DNA of 64,000 nt. It comes from Pieris napi. Its lineage: Eukaryota > Arthropoda > Insecta > Lepidoptera > Pieridae. The DNA is taken from NCBI RefSeq assembly GCF_905475465.1, contig NC_062259.1:8628501-8692500 (forward strand), written 5' to 3'. The notes beneath the pieces were generated by a model, which was not told where the DNA came from, did not search any database, and worked only from the letters and a program-made list of their open reading frames with translations. A program made the position numbers and the translations under genes. Shown here one piece after another: positions 12,555-24,300 of the stretch (positions are counted from its first letter, which is position 1; each line of letters begins with the position of its first letter).

Positions 12555-12595
12555 TACGGCAGAACTAATGCAAACTTCTGGCTCTATAAAACTAA
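12555..12595 (-). promoter_or_regulatory. Possible LanB2 core promoter
   Basis: On the minus strand a TATA-like TTTATAG (about 12590-12584) is followed by an initiator-like CATTAGT (12570-12564), about 150-160 bp before the start codons. The TATA-to-initiator spacing is somewhat short. It is weak, position-based evidence. A competing upstream 5' exon is possible at about 13022-13110. Confidence 0.22.
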
Positions 12596-13934
12596 TCACT
12601 AATCCTCAGGGCGAGATTAGACAAAGTATACTCATGTAATTGTTAACTCAAGTTATTTAATATAAAACACGTTAAAAAGATAATCAAGCTAACAAACAAG
12701 TTACTATTCTTGTATGAAACGTGTGGATTGCAAGACTAATATAACTTTATTTTATTTTCTGTTCAGTAAACGGTGAGAGGAACAATATCCAGCAGTGTAC
12801 GAATCTTATTTTTTGGTTACCATAATTTAATAAAAAATTAACATACCCTTAGAATTGTAAACTCCCTTACTAAGGACGATTTACTTTTAAATTAAAATGC
12901 ACTCTCGACCACACGTCACCACTTAAGATATTGCTTCCCAGATTGATTTCTAACTCAATTTAACTAAATTCGAAAAAAAAACATATTAATGTTTTAAACT
13001 GTATTGTTTTTAAATTCATTTACCTGCCAGACGCTTTTATACTCTTTGAGTCGTTGACGGAACGCATTTCTAAGCGCGGCGGCCTCAGCGACCGTTTTTT
13101 GTGAACGAACCTGAAAAGGCCCAAGCTTTTGTTTTCCGTCAGAATGCTACCATGTGCGGTCATTTGAAGAACAATGTCGTCTAATCATATATCTGCATGG
13201 CTCTTTAATGTTAAACATTTAAAATGTGAAAGAAATATGTTGATAAAGAAAAATATAAAACAGGAATTTTGGACGCGCAATACCAAAAAGGATTTTTTAA
13301 GAATTTTATATTTCTTGTCTTCTCTATCGCAAAAGTTCGAAACTCCTGGATAATAATAATATTATGTTAAATAAGTCATAGACTAGCAAGCACATTGAAC
13401 ACTTATTTATTTGCTTAGAAAAATATTTGTGTAACAAATACGGAAATATCTTTTCCGTTGTGGAATAAATATCTCCGCCACGGCTTGATGCGCGGAGTGC
13501 GTACATGACGTTCGATTCCGGTCGGTGAAACAATAAGTAAGAGACGGGCTGATCAACTATTTGCATATAAACAAGAAGGTATATGAAAAAAGAAAAGACT
13601 GCTCCAATCATTGTTCTATATGAAAATCATGCGTCAGATTTGGTTAATATTTTTTGCACGTGACCTAAGACTGGTGAAACACGCTATCTGCATAGCGTAT
13701 TCACCATACCTTATTTTAATTACTTCACAGAAACTCGACAATAATTAATCTAAGTATTATATTGTTTTTAATTTAACAATAAAAGTCCTTTAAAGTATTC
13801 GAATCTCTCAGGCTAACGCTAGAGATGCTATGAAAATCTTATTCCACGCACTTGTTTTGACAGATCAGAAACGAGACTTAGCGCGATCTATCACTCCCGT
13901 ATGTCATATGTTTCCTAACCAATTCGACTTTGGT

Positions 13935-14045
13935 CCTTCAAGAAAAGAGCGTACCAATTCTTAAAAGGCCGGCAACGCACTCGCGACCCCTCTGGCATTA
14001 AGAGCCACTTAACATCAGGCCTCCTGCCCGTTTACCACTGTCATA
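13935..14045 (-). repeat. Lepidopteran 'gccggcaacgcac' dispersed repeat, copy 1
   Basis: Text 'ggccggcaacgcactcgcga' continues to 'cttaacatcaggcctcctgc' and 'ccgtttacca'. The reverse-complement partner is at 18910-19020. This is a very common interspersed repeat of moth and butterfly genomes, probably a LINE or SINE tail, and is the best single clue to the host group. Confidence 0.65.
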
Positions 14046-14916
14046 CAAAAACAACAATAAATTTATGACGTAAACGGAGCCAGGATTATTTTAAACAGAA
14101 AGTTAGGTAATCTCTACGGGATTATTAATTGCAATTTTTTTATACAAACAAAAATTATTAAAATGTAGCTAATAATTACAATCAGTGAAGCATGCCAGCA
14201 TACTGTGTTATCTCTTCCTTTTTTATAAATAGTTAACCCAGTTTACGAGACTTTATTTATTATACAAGAATATTGTCTTATTATATTTTGAGCTATTTTG
14301 TATGTGGTCAATTATTTCGTACATGTGTTAAGCATCTGTTGATACAATCTGCATTTTTAGAAGACGATTCTCATTGTTAAATTTGTACGGACCAAATTGT
14401 TTTAAACATCTGGGTAACAACTATGATTGTTATAAATCCTCGGAAGGTGCCAAGGTCATATGGTTCTTGTCTCAGTCAAGATATCCTCTCTGCTACTCAA
14501 AAATACTCAGAATGCCTTTGCACAGTACCGGAGAGCAAAGAACATATTATACTGTATTAGAAACTAGTTTCCTGAAACCTGGAGTTTCTATGCTAAATCT
14601 GGTATCAACACAGTCACATGGCGGTATGGCAAAAATATTATAGACTTATTGCCAATCTTTAGAACATAAGTTAGATCGCAAAAAATATTGGTGGCACTGT
14701 TTAAAACCCTTTATCGCAAAAGAGGCCCGAATTAGTTTCGCGGCAATGTATATAACGAGCTCTCTAGATGATAACACAATCGTTAAATATTTCAGTTCTA
14801 CTAATAATAACAACTTATTATTAATCATAACTTATTATTAATAATTTTACGTTCAATAATATCACATATGTATTCGGTTTCGGCTACGATTTAACTCCTG
14901 TATGCTGATCATACTG

Positions 14917-15066
14917 TAAAGGCCGATTTACATTATCTTAGTGTTTAGGAGAGTGCTTTAGGATAGTACTTTAGTTGAAACATGTAAACGCTACGCTAAA
15001 GAACTTGCCTTTCAAGTTGTACTAAAGCACTCTCCTAAACACTAAGATAATGTAAATCGGCCTTTA
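14917..15066. mobile_element. 150-bp palindromic MITE-like element
   Basis: The left arm, beginning TAAAGGCCGATTTACATTAT and running to about 14962, is repeated exactly in reverse complement at the right end (…ATAATGTAAATCGGCCTTTA, to 15066). Arms of about 45 bp enclose a unique centre of about 60 bp. The GGCCGATTTA terminus resembles the ends of the elements at 43526 and 61144, so all three may be PIF/Harbinger-like MITEs. Target duplications cannot be fixed because the flanks are TAAA/TTTA. Confidence 0.75.
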
Positions 15067-16994
15067 AGGATTCCGTTGTCTAAATTCTGTTTTCTGAATA
15101 ATTAATACTCTAGGGCAGGACTTACAAAATTGTAATGAAATGCCTTTAGCTGTTCGAAAAATATTGGACCATAATGATCTCTATAAAAATAATTTGCTAA
15201 AGCAAATTAAACATTAAAAAGTATTTGTACCTATCTCCATCAAGACACAGCTTATCAGGTTACCCTTTGTTATCGCCAAACCCGTGATAATGGACCTACT
15301 GTCGTTATTGAACCATCCCCGTAACGTTTCAAAAATCTGTGTGATACGAATAACAATGTCATTAGTAGGTAACTCAAAATTTCCGATAAAATAATAATTA
15401 TTTCGGGCTGTATCCTCAAAAGCAATAAAAAACAGACGCAGTAATTATCCGAGGCTCGGCAAATGACGGGATATTACCGTACAGATTAGGAGTAGTCGAA
15501 AATTCAAGCTACATCTACGATATCGTTGAACCTAATTTTAGAGACACGGAAGCATCAACGCCTCGTTTTGTAATAAAAATGCCTGAGCGTTAACTGAGAT
15601 AACAGAGGTCAAGAAACCTTTAGCTGAACTACAGATGCTATAATCTGGTATATTGTGTCACATTAAACTTTTATAAACGGTTACTATCAATATAAATGGT
15701 ATTATTGTCTTTATTACACTAGATTTTCAATGTATCTTGTGTATTATTCGTTATTTTAAGTCCCGCAATAGGACATAACGCATTATTTAAAGGTTCTGAT
15801 TTGACCTGTTCTTTCTTGGTTCAGGATTCGAACCCAGGAACCAGATTAACGGTAAAAGTGAGAGCTGTTAATTATACAAATTAGTAAACTTAGAACGTAC
15901 AATGCGTGCCCATATTGTATTGAGTTGTCAGATCCGAATTTCGCTTTCAAGAAAATTATCAGGTTTTATAAGCCATACAGGATTTGAAACACAATTTTAG
16001 AAACATTTTAAATAAAAGACGGTACCTAGGGTATATGCATAAATAGGTATAACACTTTATTTCTGACCCTTTGCTCCTTGTGCTATAAAAATATCGTGAT
16101 GTCATAAATTTACAAATACAGAGCTCTAGTTTCGCATGTGGAGATAAAAAAGTTTTGGACAAAATGAAGATATCAAAAATGTGAAGATTTTATTTCTACA
16201 GCGATTCACTTTGCCAAAACTAGTTTGAGGTGACGAAGATGCGTGCCTTAGACCCTAAAAATTAAGAAATGTCAGATTTATGCCGACATATGTCAAAATA
16301 ATTTATATCAACGAAACAGACCCCGAAAGGTTTTGGCTCCGTTTTCTTTTGGGGGGTTATGGGACTATTTATTTATTATTACTGTATGTACTACTATGTT
16401 ACTGTAGATCATATTAAAAAAAAGTTTATAGTGTTAAGGTACAAACTATAGGATATTTTTCCTATCCACCAGAACGAACAAATTTAACAATGATAAGAAT
16501 ATGTTGTTTAGACAACACATTCAAAATGTATTTTATACCAAGGCATTGACAACATCACTCGAAATATACATAATGTTAAATACTGGCATCGATAATAACA
16601 AAGAACAATGTGTTGCTCCTTCCACGCTTATATTAACTATAGAATACCATAAAATCGTTCAAAAAAACTTATTTAAATCCTTGAAGTATCCATTTAAAAC
16701 GTTAATTTTCTTGTATTGTTCGTAAATCATTTAGTTATAATGAGTATGTATCAAATACCTTTTCATTTGATTTGTTTGATGTAGCTAAAGTTGTCTACTA
16801 TATATGTGTCAGGTGTAGATTACCTGCGTCATTCACCCCTTTTAACAGCTCACCCTGCGTTGCTTTGCTCACTAATTAGAACGACCTTTCGGAAAAAACA
16901 TGATATCTAATATTTATCACCATTAATTAAATTTTTAATATAATAGTAATAAACTATTCAAAGATCAACAGATGTTATACAAAGTTACATTTAC

Positions 16995-17300
16995 TTGCTG
17001 CAAGTCCTTCTCAATCGCTGTCTCCGCAACGCAGAACTCTAACCAACAACTCCTGGACTGCTGCTGGGAAAGCCCGAACGACTCGTGGAACTGGATAGGT
17101 CATACACTCCGACATTCCATTCAACTTTAAGCAGGCGCTTGACTGGAACCCACAGGGATAGCGATAGTGTGGCAGTTCCAAGCAACCCTGGCGACGTACA
17201 GTTGTAGATGAGGCAAAGAGGATGTAGGAGCGAGGTAAAATGCGAAACTCAAGTCCGAAAGCGATGGTGATTCACTTCGGACGCCCTCTGCCGCATCTAG
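16995..17300. repeat. GC-rich block, probable transposon relic
   Basis: This stretch is far richer in GC than the DNA around it, and its minus strand has peptide-like open segments broken by stops. It is not joined to any gene model. I take it as a decayed repeat or transposon piece, without a family assignment. Confidence 0.3.
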
Positions 17301-18904
17301 GGGTCATAAGACATAGTTAAGTAAGTCCTAATCTGAAGTAACGAAATGCAATAAAAAAAAATTATACAACAATTAATATACAGTATTTACAATTTTCTTA
17401 ACTTACAAATAATATATAACGTGTAAATTAAATTAGTTAAAAACTAGTATACAAATTTGTGTAATTTTTTTAGTCATCCCTATTCTGCTCATATACAAAG
17501 TACCTTTATACTCACGGAATTTATATTAAAATTAAAACACTAATAAGCGGTTTTCATACATTTGATGTTAGATTAAGATAAATGTAGTTGCGAGGTTTTC
17601 CCAATGGAGCGTCGGGACACGCCATAGTTGACAACGGGGTTTTGACCAGTTGCCTACTGCATCTGATGGTGGTTGGCAGCCATCATGGATACAAAGGTAA
17701 AGACATGTGTGTGATTATTGTTTTTAAAATAATCGGGCCAAAGAAGATAATCAAATGAGAATCGCGCACTCATAGTTTGCTTTGTCGATGGTTTTTTAAA
17801 GCCTGAACGGTAGACGGACTGCACCACATAATAACATAGACAATATATACACGTCAAAGTCTTGCTTTGCACGTAGAATTCATACTATTTTCACAAACGT
17901 GACAGCAGTCTTTGTATAAATGGTACCAATTATAAATCTGGTCCATACCATTTATAATGATCTTTATAGATCTATTCTTAAAACTTTTAACAATTACCCC
18001 TATCTCTACTTCATCTTTATCTTTAACTCAATGATTAAACACACTAGATTCGATCTAGCGAAGCAAAATTGATATGTGCTGAGACAGAAGGCGAGTCACC
18101 AACGCGGATTTGTGTCTACCCTTACACGATTATACACAGATATAAATTTGTCTGTGTTATAAAAAGGCATATTATGAAGCACTTGGTTGTAAAGGTGTGG
18201 TCGTGGTTTGGGAGATTCTTAAACCTTAGTAAAAGTTCACTAACAAATAGTTTCACTAAAATAAACCCACTCTATACGAGTATTGTACGTTGTATATAGA
18301 TAAATTATTAGGCATTTGATTAAAAGTATATATATAATAATAATAGAAGGTTGAGAGCTTACAAAAGAGTACTCTTTATATTCATTCGAGGCTGTCCCTA
18401 TTAGTTCAATACACCTATAATTTGCATTATAGAGAGAGAAGGGCTAATTTTATTTCTTTGCTTAGAAACAGGTAGGTATAGAATGACCCATTATTGCCCT
18501 TGGCTCCGACCCACGTGATTTCATTCTCGGGAATTTTTTCTAACATTTTATTATTGTACACTAAATATTTATTTTTATAGGCTAAAGAAAAAGGAATCTT
18601 AAAGCTGGAACCACGACCAAGAATCATGATCGAACCTACATCAATTCTGATACCACAGGTAACTTTCTGTATCTGCTTGCGTATGTATAAATTTATTTTG
18701 AAATAGTCCCATTGTGATTTTAAAATGTACAGACCTAATCAGTTCTAAGGGGTTTATTATTTAAATATATATGCGAGAGGATTTACACGGGCTGTCGACA
18801 CGACATATTAATGTCTGGTCTGTATACTAAGATCTATGAAATATTGTGTTGAATACAGTGACAATAAATTATATATTTTGAGTGTATTCACTGCCTATGT
18901 CATT

Positions 18905-19025
18905 TTTATGTAATAGGAGGCAAACGGGCAGGAGGCTCACCTGATGTTAAGTGATACCGCCGCCTATGGACACTCACAATGCCAGAAGGCTCGCAAGTGC
19001 GTTGCCGGCCTTTCAAGAACTTTTT
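18905..19025 (+). repeat. Lepidopteran 'gccggcaacgcac' dispersed repeat, copy 2
   Basis: Text 'aggaggcaaacgggcaggag' and 'tcacctgatgttaagtgata' followed by 'agtgcgttgccggcctttc' is the reverse complement of the copy at 13935-14045, with moderate divergence. Confidence 0.65.
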
Positions 19026-21364
19026 CAAGTACTGACGCTTTTAAAGTTTTGCTTGTTGGCAATGTTTACAGAAATTATACAAGAAAGTTAAGTTTAATTC
19101 CAAAGTAAACATAAGATCTATGAAAGATTGTCATAACTAAAATACTCAAATTAATAACGGTAATGTGTCCTATTACTTTCTTAGTAAACATGAGATTTTT
19201 TTAATATGCTTGTTACCAAAAACGGAATTTGATAACTTATAATTTTAGTTGTGATAATTTCATGTCTTCTAAAATTAAGAATTAAAAGTACTTATTATTT
19301 AAAAATATTCAATATACGATGCGTTAAAAGAAAACTAATTTACAGACAGGGTGTAATAAAGCGGGTTGTAATAGTATACGTAATTACAAGGTAAATCGGG
19401 GCACGGCCTCGCGAACAGCAAACCTCAATTAACGAATGTTCTATCCACATAATAGTTCTACATAAATTTTTAACTGTTATAAAATTTGTTTTTCATAACA
19501 ATCCTTCATGGTAATTAGTATTTTAAATTCCGAAGAAGGATTGGGGTCTTTGAGTGAACTTTAAATATTCGAGTAATAGTGCGTTTTGGTTTTGTATCTA
19601 TGGAAATACCAGTTCCATTTTTAAAATTAGTAACAATTTTTATCATAACTCATAACACCTCAACTTGTTGACGATAATGGTGTATTATGTCATGCTAGCA
19701 TCAGCTGCATTTAATCTACTTAACATTGTTTGTGTACTATGAGTATCTTGTTTATGCAGCAAACATGTCAGAAGTTGACACAGACACTTATCGCAATGAA
19801 GAGTTTATTTATTGAATTTCTTTTAATTAAGGACATCACGTGACGTGCACTTTGCAAATGTTGATGTATAATCGTATAAACAAAAATAGTAATATGTTTT
19901 AATTAGATATGAATACGATATGATATGGCCCAAGGCTTTTGTAGAAAAATCACTTCGTGTAATGGTGCCGTTTGTGATGAAGGTATCTTTAATGAAATGA
20001 AAGCTCAGGGCTGGCTCTCGAGGTTCCGCTTCGCAAGATCTTTAAATTGTAGTCTAGTAAAGACTCTGTTTTTTTTTAATACAAAGAAACTGAGTTTAAA
20101 AAACCTGAAACCCTCAGCTGTCTTCAACGCCAGATCTCCAAATGAAAGCTTTCCACAAATAGTTCAATGTTAGGAAACTTTATGGTGACATCCTTATTTG
20201 GAATAATTAATCAGAGTCAATAATTGGCTGGCATTCATTGACGCTTCGGACCTGAGTGACGGTGTCTTGTCACGATATGCTATGGGTGTGGAATCTAATT
20301 CTGACTAAATGACCATACTATTAGAAAATAACACAATCTTAGTATAATTTTATTTAACATATTTTAGGTAAAATTCGACTTTAACGAGTAGAAAGAGGCA
20401 CCTGTCCTTTTATCCAGAACCCTTTTATCGTCTATTTTATTATTTTAAAACTAGTAGATGATACGGATTCTGTTTCTTTGAACCTCAATCAATCATTGCC
20501 TAGCTGGAAGACCTAAGACGTACATTAACACTAAGTCCGAAACATAAACATGGATTCGAATTCCATCAAAGAAATAATTGATAAGGATTGACACGTCAAC
20601 GTCTTTCCACAAAAAAAAAGTCCAGGTCCTAAAAAGTTCAAACCGAAAGGTTCAAGACACCATCCCCTTATTATAAATTCAGGTAGGTAGTATTACTATC
20701 GGAATCAAAAGACCTATGCAAACCACGTAATAGGGCTATAAATCGTTTAATTTATTGTTCTCATTAACGAAGGCAGCTTTTTCCCTCGATTCTAAATTGC
20801 CACAGTATTTCTGTCGGCGTCCGATTGTGATGTTGCCTGCTACACCTGAGTCTATCTGAAGCGGTGTACGGAAAGTTTTTTTATTAATAATAATAGAAAA
20901 CTAACGGATTCATATATCTTTTGATATAAATCAAATCAACTGTTACGACATTTTCGTATTAAATTATTCAAATGTTCACGTTTAGTTGTGGTTATTGAAT
21001 TAATTACCGTAGTGTAATAGTGGAGTGTTATCTGTCATTGTCAAATGAATTATGAATAATCTTAATGTACTTACAGGGGATTATTTAATTATAATTTATA
21101 GTTTTCGTTATTTTTATAAAAAATCATGTTTGGGTTATGTTGAGGCTGCTATTTGAAACATCTATTAAATATGTTTCTAATTGTACCTTATGTTTGTGAT
21201 TAGTAATTCTACAAATCATTTTAGAAATCTCCATGACTTCCCCAGAACCATGAGTCAGCTTTGATTACCTGTAGAGCCATTTCATATGGTATAATATGGC
21301 AGCAGGGAAAAGCTTTGTTTAGGTTATGACCGGTTGATTTAAAAAAACCTAATATTTACTATAG

Positions 21365-24300
21365 GGTTCCTGTGACCGTGCGCCGTCCTCCCCACAACCG
21401 TCCATTGACCGTCTCTCTGTAACCTGGGCAGATCCGAATCCCGAAATGGCTTCACCAGGAGTTACTAGTAGTGAAGTAAAATTTTCTACTAATGCAGGTA
21501 AATTATTTGCGTATTTCTTTTAAAAATGTATATAATCTTGTAATAGTGATATTTTAAATAGAGACTATTATAAGATTATATTTTTGCTGCGAATGTCCTC
21601 TGCATATTATAAATCATAAATAAAGCCGTAAATAAAAATTAGCCGTTAATTTTCTATATAACATGTCCAATATATTTCAAAATAAGAGCATTTATCAATT
21701 GCTTCTTTTATTTATTAGGGTATAAATAGATTACAGGACATTGTACATAGGTGCCGAAAATTAAAAAATATCCGAGTGGTCACCTAGTCAACAAATCGGT
21801 TAAAATTGAGATTCACCAGTGTTTCAAAACGTAGTGCCCACGCCATACATTTTAATTTCAGTATTTTTTTTTTAATTTACTTACTGAGTTTTGTTTCCTA
21901 GTAATGTATTCCTAAAATCTATCATTTAAGTTTCTTAAGTGAACAATTAAATTGTTTAATATTTAACATTATGTATAGGGCATAAGAATTTTAGAAAGGC
22001 TAAAAAGTGGGCTTGGCCCAAAAAAGGTTGGAAAACACTGATATAAACGTACTAACATAGCTTTTTTTAACCAAGGTATTATTCTTTATGATAAACTATC
22101 TTGGAGGTCACTTCAAATGGTTTGGATATCTAATATAACACTTTCAGATGCATCAGAAGATGAGGACTATTCGGTTAGTTTAAGCGCGGTTATGCGGCAG
22201 CGGCGCGCCAGTGTACGACGATCGCGCAAAGGCCGGGCCAGACGGCCATCGTCACCTTTTCTTCCAGAAGACATTCACCCGCGAAGACGATCATCTGTGT
22301 TTACAACAAGCTCTGGAGAGTATGTTTGTCTTTCCCTCCAAAAGTTCTTCATTACATAATATATATGAAAAGTGATTGGGTCTTCTGAGAAAAACCTTTA
22401 AGAATTAAATAAATCGCGACATACGACGTACATATCAAGCATATTTTTTACCGAATCCATGGAATATTTTAACTATTTCTCAGGCAGTTTTGTTTTAGCA
22501 GAATTTTGTTTTAACTCAAAGTGAATTAAATTTTAATTTTCTTTAAACTTTGGTAACGTAAGCGCCGAACTGCAATGAAAGAATCGAGGTGTCGTATAGA
22601 GGTATTAATCATTAATTTTATTTCACAGCACAGCAATATCTATTGAAGATCAACCCGTACTTACACAAGAACAAATATTTGAAAATATACATTTGCATAA
22701 ACAAGTTTTAAGCTCGGCAAAGCAACAACCACTGGGAATGAGACGAAAACTTAAAATCGTTCACCAGGTAGATGAAATTCTGAACTGTACTTGCCGCTTT
22801 GACTCTCTCTCTCTGTTACATGTTTTGTTGTGGAAACATAATGTTATTGGTCCCCTTTATAGACATTGGTATACGTTGACATAAGCCAAAAGTTTAGTCA
22901 TAAAAAATTAAACCAACCCGCTCTGAATGTTCAGTATTGAACTACATATTAAAAATAAAAAATTTCAGGCTAAAGGTTATATTAAGCGTCACGAAGGTAA
23001 ACTCCAGGAGAGACTAGCTCAATCCAAAAGCACAAGAGACATATATGCAAGATTCAATATTCTTATGGCTACAGTAAGTAATTTAAAACAGTTTCAACAG
23101 TTGTTCAAGTTAGATAACACATTGTATAATAAATATTAATACATGTCATACGATGAATAGGCATACAATTCCTCATTGTTAGGGACATATCGTGGAACAA
23201 GATTTCATAGTTGACCTTAAGATAACTTAGAGCTGCACTAAACGTATACGTACGTACGTAACGTACTTTAGTACTACTTACGGAACGTTAGAGTAATTCC
23301 TACAAACATTACCAACAAACTTATTTCTCATGTCATAAATTCCTACTCAAGAAATATTAAATTTAGTTTCCATTTCAGAAATGGCAACAGTTGAAGCGAG
23401 AAGCTGCAAATATATCCAATCTACTAATACCTTGGGAATTACGAATCAAAGAAATAGAATCACACTTTGGATCCGTTGTCGCATCTTATTTCACATTTCT
23501 GAGATGGCTATTCTGGATTAATCTGGTCATCGCTTTCATATTACTTGTTTTTGTTATAGTTCCTGAGGTAAAACAATTCTGTAATTATTTAATATATTTA
23601 CTTAATATTACAAGAATACACGATTTTGTGACTCCATAACACACCATGCGTGTTATATGTTAGCCACTGGGAGTAGCTTTTTATGCCCCACTTATTTATA
23701 TATATATTTTTTTTAATTTAATGCTTTAGAAAGCTGTTTTTTAACGTCTCCAGTAGCTCAATAACAATTCTTGGGATTAAGCACTTCAACCTATTGCTGC
23801 CATTATGGTTGATCGTATCCTTTGGAGTGCTAAATCTAATTTTAATTATATTTTGCCGGAGGTTTCAGCCCATATTACTTCTTTCAACAAATAGGGTTAG
23901 TGTCCTTCAGTCAGGATTGCATCAATTTTTTTACTTGTAATTGAAAAAACTATGTAAATAAAAATTATTATTTTAGTACCTCACTGCAAACCCTAAACTA
24001 GATGGCGAAAGAAAAATTATAATGGAGGATGAACGACGCAACGCCACAAATCTACTAACTCTATGGGAGTTTGAAGGGATCCTTAAATATTCGCCTATAT
24101 TTTATGGTTATTATAGCAACGTTGAACGATCAGAGTACAAAATGCCATTAGCTTATTTCCTAACTGGCTTGGTGGTCTACGTTTATAGTTTCGTCGCCAT
24201 ATTGAGGAAGTAAGATATATTTAGAACATTTATTTTTAGCAGTAACGACTCTTATACGAAGTATGTTTGAAGATCAAAAGCAAGTACATGTTTGATGATT

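Larger units (their letters stand above)
12474..21364. other. Intergenic region LanB2-Tmc (5' sides of both genes)
   Basis: These 8.9 kb lie between divergent LanB2 and Tmc and hold no confident coding exon. Contents: a CpG-richer patch at 13025-13120 whose minus strand ends in a donor-like CAG/GTAAAT; the repeat pair at 13935-14045 and 18910-19020; a 150-bp palindrome at 14917-15066; and a GC-rich block at 17000-17300 that looks like old transposon sequence. The regulatory sequence of LanB2, and probably the missing 5' exon(s) of Tmc, should be in this interval. Confidence 0.6.

Noticed and set aside
13324..13611. 95-codon minus-strand frame upstream of LanB2
   Set aside because: No recognisable domain, no splice link to LanB2, and mixed composition typical of old repeats.
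19925..20173. 82-codon plus-strand frame upstream of Tmc
   Set aside because: It does not look like a TMC N-terminus, has no clear donor leading to 21365, and no recognised domain.
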